64,000 nucleotides of DNA from Nonomuraea jabiensis (GCF_014204795.1 NZ_JACHMB010000001.1:5778501-5842500); one strand, 5' to 3'; shown: positions 1 through 8,339, numbered from the stretch's first letter. The notes: generated by a model not told the origin, from the sequence alone. Made by a program: numbers and translations.

Positions 1-110
1 TTGAGCACCTGATAGGTGGTGTGGGATTCGAGATCGAGCAGGTCGCCCGAGACGCGGTCGCGTTCGTCGGCTCGAGCGCGCAGTGCGTGCTCGACGCCCT
101 CCCTGCTCAT
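1..110 (-). CDS. N-terminal fragment of a hypothetical protein, cut by the window edge
   Basis: The reverse strand opens with ATG at 110 and stays open to the window edge, reading MSREGVEHALRARADERD and onward, 36 codons in all. The visible part is charged and probably alpha-helical, with no recognisable motif. A purine-rich stretch (GGGACCACCT) just before the ATG is a weak ribosome site. The function cannot be judged. Only the start and the direction are supported. Confidence 0.45.
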   Translation of the reverse strand, partial: MSREGVEHALRARADERDRVSGDLLDLESHTTYQVL

Positions 111-289
111 AGGTGGTCCCAGGCTCATCACGCTCCCCGTGAAGCAGGCCGCCCCCGAACCCTCGCTCCTACCGGCACAACGGGGGGATCGGCCGGTTGG
201 TTCCAAGAGTAGGGGTGACCCCTGACTTGTCCCTGATTCAACCCTGCATCGCCTGCAATTCGCTTAAAGGATCTTTTACCGTTGCGGGC

Positions 290-448
290 ATGGGACGAAT
301 TCTGCTGATCATCGCGGCCGTCATCGCCGCACTCGTACTCCTCGGGCCCCTTGTGGGCTTCGCTCTCACGCTGCTCAAGTGGGGACTGATCATCGGTGCC
401 GTGGCTTTCGGGGTCATGCTCCTGTCGAAGTGGGTCAAGAGGACATAG
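290..448 (+). CDS. small integral membrane protein, 52 aa
   Basis: From the ATG at 290 this encodes 52 residues, almost all hydrophobic. Two membrane segments can be placed at about residues 3-22 and 25-45, followed by a basic tail (KWVKRT). The reading frame is open further upstream, but the upstream residues are not hydrophobic and include Cys and Pro, so the shorter start is preferred. Such tiny two-helix proteins are common in actinomycetes and have no assigned role. It sits 32 bp before a glycosidase gene on the same strand. Confidence 0.55.
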   Translation: MGRILLIIAAVIAALVLLGPLVGFALTLLKWGLIIGAVAFGVMLLSKWVKRT

Positions 449-480
449 CGTCCTGGCGTTTCCCCAGGCATAGTTGTGTG

Positions 481-1755
481 ATGGAGGCGCGGCCCGCGGT
501 CGACGATGCCGCGCTCGGGCGCGAGGCACTGGCCGTGCTCGAGGCGAACTGGACAGGCACGGGCACCGTGCCCGCGCCAGGTCTCTATCCGCACCAATGG
601 AGCTGGGACTCCGCGTTCGTCGTCATCGGTCTGGCCAGGCACCGGCCGGACCGGGCCCGCGACGAGCTGCTCAGCCTGCTGCGGGGGCAGTGGGCGACCG
701 GGATGGTGCCGCACATCGTCTTCCACACGCGGGAGGCGTACTTCCCGGGGCCGTCCGTGTGGCGCTCGCAGGAGCACGAGGCCGCGCCACGCGTGCTCAC
801 CTCGGGACTCACCTCGCCGCCGCTGCACGCGCTGGCGCTGTGGTGGTTCTACCGGCACACCGGTGACGTCGCGTTCGTCAGGAAGGCGTACCCGGCGCTG
901 GTGGCCCAGCACGCCTACCTCTCCTCGGCCCGCGATCTCGGCGGCGCGGGCCTGGCGGCGATCGTGCACCCCTGGGAGTCGGGCATGGACGACAGCCCCT
1001 CCTGGGACGAGCCCCTGAACGCGCTGCCCGCGATCAGGTACGGCTACCGCCACGTGGAGCTCGAGCAGCGCCACCCCGACAGCGACCACGACCGCTACGT
1101 CTGGCTGGCCATGCGCTACCGGGACGCCGGATACCGGGCCGAATACCTGCGGGACGAGCATCCGTTCGCGATCGAGGACCCGATGTTCAACGGGATCTGG
1201 CTGGCCTCCTGCCAGGCCCTGGCCGAGCTGGCGCCGCTGGCGGGCGCCGACCCCGTACCCCACGCCGAGCAGGCCGACCGCATCAGGCAGGCCATGCTCG
1301 ACCGCCTGTGGGACGGCTGCTTCTACGCCCGCGACCTGCGGACCGACCGGCTGATCCGGGTCTGCACCGTGGGCGGGTTCGGGCCGCTGCTGGATCCCGG
1401 GCTGCCCAGCGACCACCTGCACACGGCGGTGGAGGTGCTGGAGTCGGCCAGGTTCATGGGGGCCACCGGCTATCCGGTGCCGAGCTGCGAGATCCGGGCG
1501 CCCCAGTTCGACCGTACGCGCTACTGGCGGGGCCCCTCCTGGGTGAACACCAACTGGCTGCTGCGCAGGGCCGCGGCCGTGCACTCGCTCGACCAGCTCG
1601 GCCGCCAGCTTGCCAACGGCACCCTGCGCCTGGTCCGGCAGGCCGGATTCCGGGAGTGCTTCGACCCCTTCGACGGCAGCGGGCGCGGGTGCAGGGACTT
1701 CTCCTGGAGCGCGGCGCTCACCCTCGATCTGCTCGCCGATAACGTGGAGGAATGA
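481..1755 (+). CDS. MGH1-like (GH63-type) glycoside hydrolase, cytoplasmic
   Basis: The 424-residue protein has the features of the (alpha/alpha)6-barrel MGH1-like clan, which includes GH63 and mannosyl/glucosylglycerate hydrolases. Early on it has a PHQWSWDSAFVVIGLARH segment, then an HPWESGMDDSPSWDEPL segment holding the probable acid/base Asp, and near the end YWRGPSWVNTNWLL and a DFSWSAAL motif. No signal peptide is present, so it acts inside the cell, probably on a glucoside or mannoside such as a compatible solute or trehalose-related sugar. The ATG at 481 is preferred over an in-frame start about 100 bases upstream, because the domain begins immediately after it. The stop overlaps the next gene by 4 bases. 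The family is fairly certain; the substrate is unknown. Confidence 0.8.
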   Translation: MEARPAVDDAALGREALAVLEANWTGTGTVPAPGLYPHQWSWDSAFVVIGLARHRPDRARDELLSLLRGQWATGMVPHIVFHTREAYFPGPSVWRSQEHEAAPRVLTSGLTSPPLHALALWWFYRHTGDVAFVRKAYPALVAQHAYLSSARDLGGAGLAAIVHPWESGMDDSPSWDEPLNALPAIRYGYRHVELEQRHPDSDHDRYVWLAMRYRDAGYRAEYLRDEHPFAIEDPMFNGIWLASCQALAELAPLAGADPVPHAEQADRIRQAMLDRLWDGCFYARDLRTDRLIRVCTVGGFGPLLDPGLPSDHLHTAVEVLESARFMGATGYPVPSCEIRAPQFDRTRYWRGPSWVNTNWLLRRAAAVHSLDQLGRQLANGTLRLVRQAGFRECFDPFDGSGRGCRDFSWSAALTLDLLADNVEE

Positions 1756-2228
1756 GCATTTTCCGCCGCCTGCCCGCCGACGTCCGCAAGTCCCTGGCCA
1801 CCGAGCCCGGGGAGCGGGTGCTGACGTTCGCCGCCGGGGCGGTCTCCGGCTATGTGGTGGCCACGGACCTCGCCCTGTACCTGACGGACGGGACGCGGGT
1901 GCCGTACGAGAAGGTCGACAAGGCGTCGTGGGACGACGACGGGGTGCGGATCCTCACCACGGACGGCACGTGGCACGCCGAGCGGATCACCGATCCGCGG
2001 ATGCTGCCCGAGACCGTGCGGGAACGCGTCAACTCCACGATCGTGGTCAACAAGCACGTGAAACTGCCGGGGAGGGGCGGCGTGCGGCTGGTGGCCAGGC
2101 GCCGGCCCGGCGGCGAGGTGCGCGGCTGGACCTTCGTCTTCGACGACGGCCTCGACCCAGAGGACCCGGGCCTGCGCGCGCAGGCCGAACAGGCCCTGGA
2201 AGGGTTGCGGCGGAGCATGGGCGTGTGA
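1752..2228 (+). CDS. conserved actinobacterial hypothetical protein, 158 aa
   Basis: The ATG overlaps the preceding stop codon (ATGA), so this gene is translationally coupled to the glycosidase. The 158-residue product begins MSIFRRLPADVRKSL and is soluble. It looks like a beta-rich sensor fold: alternating short strands contain AAGAVSGYVVATDLALYLTDG, and an acidic helical tail ends in RRSMGV. The type is common in actinobacteria, often annotated only as hypothetical. I cannot assign a function. Confidence 0.7.
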   Translation: MSIFRRLPADVRKSLATEPGERVLTFAAGAVSGYVVATDLALYLTDGTRVPYEKVDKASWDDDGVRILTTDGTWHAERITDPRMLPETVRERVNSTIVVNKHVKLPGRGGVRLVARRRPGGEVRGWTFVFDDGLDPEDPGLRAQAEQALEGLRRSMGV

Positions 2229-2267
2229 CGCCAGCCCAGCCGGCGGGTGGCGGAGCATGGGCGTGTG
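2209..2267 (+). repeat. 19-bp direct repeat, two copies 40 bp apart
   Basis: The sequence GGCGGAGCATGGGCGTGTG occurs at 2209-2227, spanning the end of the preceding gene, and again at 2249-2267. The second copy lies in the intergenic space and looks like a small tandem duplication of the gene's end. The GGGCGTGTG/GCGCCCGCCC context may also help transcript termination. Confidence 0.6.
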
Positions 2268-2353
2268 CGCCCGCCCAGCTGTGGACGCCCGTACGGAACC
2301 GTGTGGGGCGCCCACGCCCATGCCCTGCCGTGCCTTGTCGGACTTCTGTCGGA

Positions 2354-2671
2354 TCAGTAAGGGATGCCGCTCTCGCGGGCCTTCTTGTCCACGATGTCCT
2401 CTTCAGGCCAGCCCGTGCCCGTGTCGGGGTGGTGGTTGTCGGCGCTGAGGAACGGGATGCGGTGTTGCAACGTCGCCCCCATCTTCGACTTGGCCACCCC
2501 GGCCAGCCTCGACGCCTGCGCGCCCACCACCCCGGCGACCTCCTGCACCCTGGGGTTGTCGGCGACACGCTGCGCCGTCCGCCTGATCTGTTCGTACCGT
2601 TCGCGTCCGGCCCGGCTGCCCAGCACGTAGCCGACCGCCAGTCCCACAGCGAATGTCACTCGATAACGCAT
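2354..2671 (-). CDS. YtxH-like small membrane-anchored protein
   Basis: This 105-residue protein starts MRYRVTFAVGLAVGYVLGSRAG. That is a single N-terminal membrane segment with the GYxxGxRAGRERYEQI signature of YtxH-like actinobacterial proteins. A helical middle section (QRVADNPRVQEVAGVVGAQA) and an acidic tail follow. It is probably a membrane-anchored cytoplasmic helix protein linked to the envelope or general stress, a role known only loosely for the family. It is transcribed away from the tRNA downstream. Start and family are well supported. Confidence 0.75.
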   Translation of the reverse strand: MRYRVTFAVGLAVGYVLGSRAGRERYEQIRRTAQRVADNPRVQEVAGVVGAQASRLAGVAKSKMGATLQHRIPFLSADNHHPDTGTGWPEEDIVDKKARESGIPY

Positions 2672-2796
2672 TTTGCACCTCCGCTGTCTCCGGGCCTACC
2701 CCGCTTACGATGCGACACGCACTCCAGGAGTGCGCTAATCTATTCCTGCGCACGACGAAGGGCCCGAAAGCCCCGAGGACATGCGCAGACGCACGA

Positions 2797-2868
2797 TCCC
2801 GCGTAGCTCAACGGCAGAGCAGCCGGCTGTTAACCGGCAGGTTATAGGTTCGAGTCCTATCGCGGGAG
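2797..2868 (+). tRNA. tRNA-Asn (anticodon GTT)
   Basis: The acceptor strands TCCCGCG (2797-2803) and CGCGGGA (2861-2867) pair perfectly. The anticodon stem GCCGG/CCGGC encloses a CTGTTAA loop, giving anticodon GTT. The T-arm carries GGTTCGAGTCC. No CCA is encoded. The 3' part is the attachment core of the integrated element that follows. Confidence 0.93.
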
Positions 2869-2870
2869 CT
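2847..2870 (+). repeat. attL core, overlaps the tRNA-Asn 3' end
   Basis: These 24 bases, from the T-arm through the 3' acceptor strand plus GCT, recur exactly at 15735-15758. The bases on either side differ between the two copies. This is the normal layout of a tRNA-targeting tyrosine-integrase element, with the full tRNA kept on the integrase side. Confidence 0.9.
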
Positions 2871-2894
2871 GCAGTCAACCAAGAGGTTGGCAGT

Positions 2895-2931
2895 TCAGGC
2901 CCTCTCACCGGCAACAGGTGGGAGGGCCTGA
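2895..2931. terminator. bidirectional hairpin terminator after tRNA-Asn
   Basis: TCAGGCCCTCTCACC (2895-2909) pairs with GGTGGGAGGGCCTGA (2917-2931) with one G-T wobble and a 7-base loop. It lies between the tRNA and the convergent integrase gene, so it can serve both. There is no strong T-run, as is usual in high-GC actinomycetes. Confidence 0.7.
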
Positions 2932-2959
2932 GCCGTTCCGGGAGCCAGCGGGGGAGCCA

Positions 2960-4141
2960 CTACCCGGTTTGATCATCCTTGCCGAAGACGGCGTCCATGG
3001 TTTCAGCTCCATGCACGATGACCGGCCTGATCTGGTGCCGGTAGACGGTCTGCGTGGTGGTGGGTGTCGAGTGCCCGACGAGATCGGCGATACGTTCCAC
3101 CGAGACATCCCCGTCACTCAAGATCGAGACGAAGGAATGCCTCAGTTCCCGTACCTTCCAGCGGTTCCCGATACCGGCCTTCTTCGTGATCACTCGCAGG
3201 CCGCGCAGTACGCGCATCGGGTCGAGCGGGGTTCCGTCATCACGTGCGAAGACGAGATCATGCTCCTGCCACGCCTCGCCAGCGAGCAGCTTCTGAGCGG
3301 TCTGCCCTGCTCGGTGCCGTTTGAGTTCATCGACCACGAGGGCAGGAAGAGCGAGCGCCCGACGTGACTTCTTGGTCTTGGTGTCGCCGCCGACTCGATC
3401 GGCGCGCAGGACCGAGATGGACGGTGGCTTCCCGCGCAGATCCACGGCCTCCCAGAGGAGCTTGCGAGCTTCCTCGGGCCGGATTCCGGTGAGGAGTGAG
3501 GTGATGACATACGCGCCGAACTTTTCACCCTCACAGGCCTTGAGAACCGCGACGGCCTGGTCCAGCGTGAGGGACCTGCTCGGCCGTCCTTCCTGTCCGT
3601 GTGGTGTCTCGCACAGGGCCGAGACGTTGCGGCCGACGAGTTCACGCTTCTCCGCCATACGGATGGCTCGGGTCAGAAGGTTGTGAATCTGGATGATCGT
3701 CTTGGTGGCGAGGGTCTCGGCGAGTTCATCGAGCCAGAGATCGACATGTTCGGCTCGAAGGTCCTTGAGCCGATAGTTACCGATCTTCGGTTTGATCTGA
3801 TTCTCGGCCATTGACCGAGCGTGCGTGATGGTGCCGAGGCTGCGGCCTTTGAGTCCGTGAGTGAGGAAGTCCTCCACGGCGTCACTCACGCGGTAGTTTG
3901 CCTTGGTCTTGATCCCTTTTTCGGCCTCTTCGCGGAGCTTCTTGACCTTGGGGGTCAGCAGCTTGATCGCCTGTTCTCGCTGTTCGCCGACCGGACGATC
4001 TTGCCACTTGCGGGGCAGGACAACCGATGCCTTGCGACGGACACGACGGCCGGCGCCGTCGAAGCCGAGAGACACGGCCGCGATCCAGGCGTTCTTGCTC
4101 GCGTCGAAGTAGATCGAGAAGTCGAGGTCCTCTGTGCTCAT
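2960..4141 (-). CDS. int: tyrosine recombinase (site-specific integrase) of the element
   Basis: The 393-residue protein has an N-terminal arm-binding region, a SAM-like core-binding domain (about 105-185, FLTHGLKGRSLGTITHARS and onward) and a C-terminal catalytic domain. Visible catalytic residues are Arg in LLTGIRPEEAR, Lys in TKTKKSRR, Arg in RELRHSFVS, His in DLVGHS and the nucleophile Tyr in TVYRHQ. The usual first His of the HxxR box is Arg here. It integrates and, with Xis, excises the element at the tRNA-Asn site 90 bp away. The stop of xis overlaps its start by 4 bases, so the two are coupled. Confidence 0.95.
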   Translation of the reverse strand: MSTEDLDFSIYFDASKNAWIAAVSLGFDGAGRRVRRKASVVLPRKWQDRPVGEQREQAIKLLTPKVKKLREEAEKGIKTKANYRVSDAVEDFLTHGLKGRSLGTITHARSMAENQIKPKIGNYRLKDLRAEHVDLWLDELAETLATKTIIQIHNLLTRAIRMAEKRELVGRNVSALCETPHGQEGRPSRSLTLDQAVAVLKACEGEKFGAYVITSLLTGIRPEEARKLLWEAVDLRGKPPSISVLRADRVGGDTKTKKSRRALALPALVVDELKRHRAGQTAQKLLAGEAWQEHDLVFARDDGTPLDPMRVLRGLRVITKKAGIGNRWKVRELRHSFVSILSDGDVSVERIADLVGHSTPTTTQTVYRHQIRPVIVHGAETMDAVFGKDDQTG

Positions 4142-4332
4142 GCCGCCCTCCCTTCGAGGCGAGCGACGTACTCGGAGAGTGCGGCTACCGGGATACGCCG
4201 ACAGCCGTCGATCTTCACTGAGCGGATCTCCCTGCTCCGGAGTAATGCATAGACCTTCGTTCGACTGATCCGAAGCTGGGTTGCCGCCTCTTCGGGCTTG
4301 TAGAGCAGCGGCAGGACCGTTGAGTCGGGCAT
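4138..4332 (-). CDS. xis: excisionase-like helix-turn-helix protein
   Basis: This is a 64-residue winged-helix protein of the MerR/excisionase type. The pattern YKPEEAATQLRISRTKVYALLRSREIRSVKI is the classical helix-turn-helix that reads the excision region. It overlaps the integrase start by 4 bases. The size, position and motif match Xis of pSAM2-like elements, where it steers the integrase toward excision. The start at 4332 is the only sensible Met before the motif. Confidence 0.88.
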   Translation of the reverse strand: MPDSTVLPLLYKPEEAATQLRISRTKVYALLRSREIRSVKIDGCRRIPVAALSEYVARLEGRAA

Positions 4333-4362
4333 GTAGTGCTCCGTTCGCGTTCTGAGGGTTGG

Positions 4363-5991
4363 TCAGGCGGCGAGCGGTGTGGACGAGCTCTGTTCCCAGG
4401 CGTGGTGGGCGAGTTCTTCGCGTCCTGCTCGGGTGCGTTCGCGGGCTTGTGCCGCTGCCGTGTTGGCGAGGAGTTGGTCACCGGTGCTGTGCCAGCCGGT
4501 GCCTGCATAGGCGAGGAATCCGATGATGAGGGTGGTTTCCTCGGTTTTGGTGTCAAGGTCTGCTTGACGCTGGAATGGCGCTGTTTCGGGGTGTCCCTCT
4601 GGCCTTGGGTGGCCGTCGTTGAGGGCCTGTGTGCGTCTGTAGGCGGCTCGTTGTGCCCGGATGGAGCCGAAGGTGATCGAGTAGCGGCGGGCTTTGGTGA
4701 GGAAGTGTCCGCCGAAGCCGAGCATATGGGCCCACCTGCGTAATCCGGCCCATTCGGGTGCTTGGCCGAGGGTCCAGGCGGCGGCGATGAGGCGTTCGGG
4801 ATGGGCGCCGTGGGGGTTGGCGTACAGGTCGATGGTGTCGGGGGTAAGTCGCCGGGAGGCGTGGCCGGTGGCTTCGGTGCCTTTGGTGGAGTACTTGGCG
4901 AGGTAGGCGGCGACGGCCTGGTCGTCGAGGGCGTCGCCGGAGGCCGACAGGGTGATGGACCGGATCTCGTGTTGGTCGCCCCAGGCGATGCGCCAGCCGT
5001 CGGGGCGGGTGGGGTGGGGGTCGGTGGTGTAAACGATGGTGGTGACGGCCAGAGTGACGGCGGCGATGACGTCGTCGGCGGTGATGCCGTCCGGGGGCGC
5101 GATGATGGCGTCGGGCATGTCGGGGTCGATGCCGTCCAGGCGCAGCAGGACGTGGAAGTGGACCGCGCCGCGTGCTTGATATTCGGCGGCTTTGCCGTGA
5201 GAGAGCCGGATTTTGGGCAGACCGCGTTGCCGAGCGAGCCGGTTGAGGTGGCGTTCGGCGTGTTGCTTGGTGCGGCGCCAGAGTTCTCCGGCCTGGTGGT
5301 TCCAGACGACGTGGTGGGCGTGGTCGTAGCAGTCGGCGCATAGTGGCCGGCCGAGCTGCTCGTCACCGACGGCGTGACGTTGCCAGCAGGCCAGCGGGGT
5401 TCCGTGGGGGCAGGTGGGGGCGTCGCGGCGGGCATGACAGGGGGTAGGTCGGCAGGTGCAGCGGGTCTTGTCGCGGCAGGCGCAGCGGCGCACGTCGCGA
5501 GTGTGGACAAGGCCGAAGGAGGGGGCGGTGAGGGTGGCGAAGACGGCCGGGTGGGTGCGGACGCTGTCGGGGATGGTCTTGCCACCAACGAGTCCGGCGC
5601 GGACCAGGTGGTAGGCGTCGTGTTGGTAGGTGGTGGCGCAGGCGGGGCAGACGGTGTGGCGGCGGTTGCCGCAGGCTTTGTAGATGACGCCGTCAGGCAG
5701 GGTCGAGGTGTGCCGGTGGGCGAGGATCTCGCCGGTGCCCGCGTCGACGGTGGCCAGGTGGCCGTGCAGGCGGATTGGGTTCGTGCAGGCGGCGGCTGAT
5801 TCGACGTGACGGAGCCAGGCGGGGTAGTCGGGGCGTGCGGCGCATTGCAGGGCGGTGCGGATCTGCTGGCTGGGTTCGTGCGCGAAGGGGCTGGACAGGT
5901 GGGTTTCGGTGTTCGCCCCCACGCCCGGGGCCGGGGAAACGGTCCCGGGGGTGAGAGCCAGCGCCGAAGCGGTGTCGAGCTGGGTGGGCAT
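4363..5991 (-). CDS. RepSA-like rolling-circle replication initiator
   Basis: The 542-residue protein is of the pSAM2 RepSA type. Cys-rich stretches lie in the first half (ACGNRRHTVCPACATTYQHD, CACRDKTRCTCRPTPC). A HUH metal motif is visible in GAVHFHVLLRLDG, and a YLAKYSTKG segment holds the probable nicking tyrosine. It should nick the element's double-strand origin after excision and start rolling-circle replication. Family length is about 450-560, so it appears complete. It lies directly downstream of the DUF2637 gene (3 bp gap), as in many AICEs. The catalytic assignment is by motif only. Confidence 0.88.
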   Translation of the reverse strand: MPTQLDTASALALTPGTVSPAPGVGANTETHLSSPFAHEPSQQIRTALQCAARPDYPAWLRHVESAAACTNPIRLHGHLATVDAGTGEILAHRHTSTLPDGVIYKACGNRRHTVCPACATTYQHDAYHLVRAGLVGGKTIPDSVRTHPAVFATLTAPSFGLVHTRDVRRCACRDKTRCTCRPTPCHARRDAPTCPHGTPLACWQRHAVGDEQLGRPLCADCYDHAHHVVWNHQAGELWRRTKQHAERHLNRLARQRGLPKIRLSHGKAAEYQARGAVHFHVLLRLDGIDPDMPDAIIAPPDGITADDVIAAVTLAVTTIVYTTDPHPTRPDGWRIAWGDQHEIRSITLSASGDALDDQAVAAYLAKYSTKGTEATGHASRRLTPDTIDLYANPHGAHPERLIAAAWTLGQAPEWAGLRRWAHMLGFGGHFLTKARRYSITFGSIRAQRAAYRRTQALNDGHPRPEGHPETAPFQRQADLDTKTEETTLIIGFLAYAGTGWHSTGDQLLANTAAAQARERTRAGREELAHHAWEQSSSTPLAA

Positions 5992-5994
5992 GGG

Positions 5995-6591
5995 TTAGTG
6001 CTGTCCTTCCAGGGCGTGAGCGGGCAGTTGGAGAACTGGCAGGACCGGCAGGGCCGGGGGCTGCTCCTGGAGGGTGCGGTGGTCAGTGTGCTCGTGGTCC
6101 TGGCGCTCGAGGCCGAGGGGCGTTACCGCAGGTTCAGACGTGGGTTCCGGGTCAGCTTCGAGTGCGGTGGCCTCTTGAGGTGTCGCCGGTTCGGTGGTGG
6201 GGATGCGTGAGAGCACCAGCTTGGTGAGGGCGAGGAAGGCCAGTGCGGGGATGGCGGCGATCAGCCAGCCGGTGGGGTGGGGTTTGGCGACGGCGATCTG
6301 TGCCGCGACGGACAGGATGGCCGAGGCGATGAGAACAACCATCGGGTACGTGATGGGTTGGCCGTTACGCTTGCGGCGTCGAACTTCCAGGCCGGAGGCG
6401 GTGGGGGTGAGTTCGGAGATGACGGCGTTGGCCCAGCCGAACCATTCGCCGGTTCCTTCGGGGCTGTTGGCCATGGTCCAGTCGTGGACGTGGGTGAAGG
6501 AGGCTGCTCCGGCCATGAGGCCGACCAGGAGCAGGATGAGGAGCTGAACGCCGGATTCGATGCGTTCGGAGCGGTTAGACGGTGAGGGCAT
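5995..6591 (-). CDS. DUF2637-type membrane protein of the element
   Basis: From the ATG at 6591 this is a 198-residue protein: a short N-terminus, four predicted membrane segments (beginning VQLLILLLVGLMAGAASFTH) and a long acidic Pro-rich cytoplasmic tail. It resembles DUF2637 proteins, which are frequent in actinomycete plasmids and AICEs next to RepSA and the transfer genes. The frame is open further upstream, but the start at 6591 gives a 17-base overlap with the upstream gene and begins at the conserved region. A role in transfer or membrane anchoring of replication is likely but unproven. Confidence 0.75.
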   Translation of the reverse strand: MPSPSNRSERIESGVQLLILLLVGLMAGAASFTHVHDWTMANSPEGTGEWFGWANAVISELTPTASGLEVRRRKRNGQPITYPMVVLIASAILSVAAQIAVAKPHPTGWLIAAIPALAFLALTKLVLSRIPTTEPATPQEATALEADPEPTSEPAVTPLGLERQDHEHTDHRTLQEQPPALPVLPVLQLPAHALEGQH

Positions 6592-7066
6592 GGCGTTCCC
6601 CCTGGGCGTCGCGAGTGAGTGGGACGACGGGTTGGTGGCAGTCGCCGCAGGTGAAGGAGGCTGTGGCGAGCAGGTCTGCGGCGACGGTGATGATCCGGTT
6701 GCATGCGCAGGTGGCGGCCACGAGGTTGATCGCGTAAAGCGTGCTGGTGTCTCCTGGTGCCGGGTGGTCATGGTCTGCCGGCTCCCAGCCGGTGACACGC
6801 GGGGTGACTCCGCATAAGGGGCAGGATCGTGAGGCTCCGCCCCGGTTCTTCAGGGAGCGTTCGAGGTTACGTCCGCCGTTCCAGACACGGGCGACGACGA
6901 AGTCGATGCCTGCGGCGGTGATGACTTGGAGCAGACGGGCGCCGGTGCCGTTGCGGTGCTGGCGGAGTCGCCGGGTCAGGTCTCCGGGCGTCCAGCCGAT
7001 GTAGTGGCGTGCGTGCTTGTAGGGCCGGTCGAAGTGCAGCAGGTAGACGGTTCCGCTGGAGCTCAT
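6575..7066 (-). CDS. GIY-YIG-like endonuclease domain protein
   Basis: The 163-residue protein begins MSSSGTVYLLHFDRPY, then HARHYIGWTPGDLTRRLRQHRNGTGARLLQ. This matches the GIY-YIG fold: the first motif is degenerate (VYLLHF) and the second is clear (HYIGWT), followed by the conserved Arg helix and a Glu in RNLERSLKNRG. Behind it are Cys pairs (SCPLCGVTPR, ATCACNR, FTCGDCHQP) that probably bind zinc. Proteins of this shape recur in Streptomyces AICEs between Rep and the small regulators. The partner DNA is unknown. It may act in DNA processing during transfer or in excluding other elements. Confidence 0.75.
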   Translation of the reverse strand: MSSSGTVYLLHFDRPYKHARHYIGWTPGDLTRRLRQHRNGTGARLLQVITAAGIDFVVARVWNGGRNLERSLKNRGGASRSCPLCGVTPRVTGWEPADHDHPAPGDTSTLYAINLVAATCACNRIITVAADLLATASFTCGDCHQPVVPLTRDAQGERHALTV

Positions 7067-7320
7067 GTGCTCTCACCGCCCCAGCGCTGTTGGGCGGCCT
7101 GCCGTGTGATGCCGAGAGGCCGGGCGATGTCGGCCCAGGAGTAGCCGTACTCGGCTCGCAGCTGGATGACGGCCTGGGCGATGGCGTGGTCGAGTTCGGC
7201 GACGACGCCTGTCAGGTCGGCGAGGGCTTCGATGTCGCCATCGGCGATGCGCTTGCTGTAAGCGCGGATGATCCGCTTGAGGAAGGCGGCGTAGTCGGGG
7301 TTTTCGATCGAGCGGCTCAT
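7063..7320 (-). CDS. small helix-turn-helix protein of the element
   Basis: From the ATG at 7320 the product is 85 residues. It has a helical N-terminal region followed by QLRAEYGYSWADIARPLGITRQAAQQRWG, a clear sigma70-region-4-like helix-turn-helix. The stop overlaps the GIY-YIG start by 4 bases and the start overlaps the upstream stop by 4 bases, so it lies inside a tightly coupled operon. It is probably a DNA-binding accessory or regulator of the element. Confidence 0.75.
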   Translation of the reverse strand: MSRSIENPDYAAFLKRIIRAYSKRIADGDIEALADLTGVVAELDHAIAQAVIQLRAEYGYSWADIARPLGITRQAAQQRWGGEST

Positions 7321-7676
7321 GATGCGCTCCGCTCGTTTCGGCGGGCGCGGCGAGCGCGCAGGGCTTTGCCGAGGGCGTCGAGCTGCTTGCTGGTGGGCTT
7401 GCGCTTGGGCAACGCGCGGGCGATGTCGTAGAGGTAGGCGACGCGGCCGCCTTTGCGCCACAGGATCTGGGCGACGGGAGCTTGTCCGCCGGGGCGCAGG
7501 CCGAGGGCGGCGAGTTGGCGTCGGGTCTTGAGGTTCTTGGGGGCCCACTTCCAGGGGTAGGTGGGCAGGCCGTGTTCGCTGCCGGTGGGGTCGTAGAAGA
7601 CGACACGGGTACCGGGGGTGGCGTTGAGCCGGTCGAGTTGCGGTATCCGGGCAGCCGAAGCGCCGCTAGTGTGCAT
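7317..7676 (-). CDS. RRQRL-motif zinc-binding-type protein
   Basis: The 119-residue protein contains KNLKTRRQLAALGLRPGGQAPVAQILWRKGG followed by VAYLYDIARALPKRKPTSKQ. This is the pattern annotated in actinomycete elements as RRQRL motif-containing zinc-binding protein. No full Cys/His cluster remains in this copy, so the zinc label may not apply here. It is coupled to the downstream HTH gene by a 4-base overlap. The biochemical role is unknown. Recognition rests on the TRRQLAALGLRPGGQ stretch. Confidence 0.65.
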   Translation of the reverse strand: MHTSGASAARIPQLDRLNATPGTRVVFYDPTGSEHGLPTYPWKWAPKNLKTRRQLAALGLRPGGQAPVAQILWRKGGRVAYLYDIARALPKRKPTSKQLDALGKALRARRARRNERSAS

Positions 7677-7785
7677 GGTGTGTTCTGCTCCTTTGCTTGA
7701 TCGCTGGGAGTTGGAATGGGAAAGGCGGGGGCCGGAGATCTTTGGCGAGAGGTCCGGCCCTCGCTTGCGTGTTCAGTCAGTGCCG

Positions 7786-8136
7786 TCAGGCGATGGGGTC
7801 GCCGCAGCAAGCGCAGTGCCAGCCGTCGGCGGTCAGGTAGGTGGAGCGGCACTCTCCGTCGCACAGGACGAATTCAGCGGTGCCGTGGCTGTTGGTGCCG
7901 AGGGTGAGCTGCGGGGAGCCGCAGGCGGGGCAGACCAGGGCCCAGGAGATCAGGCACATGGCGAGCACGTCGGCGCAGGCGGGGCAGTAGCAGCGCGAGT
8001 TCTCGCGTCTGCCGATGGACCAGCCGGACGGTGTCGCGTTCAGGATGGGGATCATGTTGGGGCAGCCGTTGTCGCACTGGACCATCCAGTTGCGGAGGTC
8101 GGGGCTGCCGTTGGGGTGGTAGGCCTTGTGGATCAC
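7786..8136 (-). CDS. Cys-rich zinc-ribbon-like protein, 116 aa
   Basis: The protein has four cysteine pairs spread through its length: VQCDNGCPN, RCYCPACADVLA, LVCPACGSPQLT, and VLCDGEC followed by WHCACCGDP. This is typical of tandem zinc ribbons that bind nucleic acid or scaffold small complexes. It has no catalytic motif. It overlaps the upstream 68-codon gene by 4 bases. No precise family is recognised. It is conserved in form with small Cys-rich proteins of actinomycete elements. Confidence 0.65.
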   Translation of the reverse strand: MIHKAYHPNGSPDLRNWMVQCDNGCPNMIPILNATPSGWSIGRRENSRCYCPACADVLAMCLISWALVCPACGSPQLTLGTNSHGTAEFVLCDGECRSTYLTADGWHCACCGDPIA

Positions 8137-8339
8137 AGTGGCCTCCAGTGGGGGTCGTCGTAGGCGGAGGCTGGAACGGTCATCGCGGTCATGTCTTCGC
8201 CGGTGTCGATGTCGTTCTTGAGCCAGAACATGGGCAGGCGCCAGGTGTAGGGGCGGCTGAGTTCGTCGTACCAGCGGGTGTGACCGATGATCTGCGGGCT
8301 TTCCAGCCAGGTGATCGCGGGGGTGGAGTCAGCGGTCAT
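8133..8339 (-). CDS. hypothetical small protein, 68 aa
   Basis: From the ATG at 8339 the product is 68 residues, beginning MTADSTPAITWLESPQII and rich in Trp, Tyr and Pro. It is soluble and has no motif I recognise. ATGA-type overlaps on its 3' side with the zinc-ribbon gene and an 11-base overlap upstream with another tiny Cys-rich gene make it a likely real member of the element's operon. Confidence 0.6.
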   Translation of the reverse strand: MTADSTPAITWLESPQIIGHTRWYDELSRPYTWRLPMFWLKNDIDTGEDMTAMTVPASAYDDPHWRPL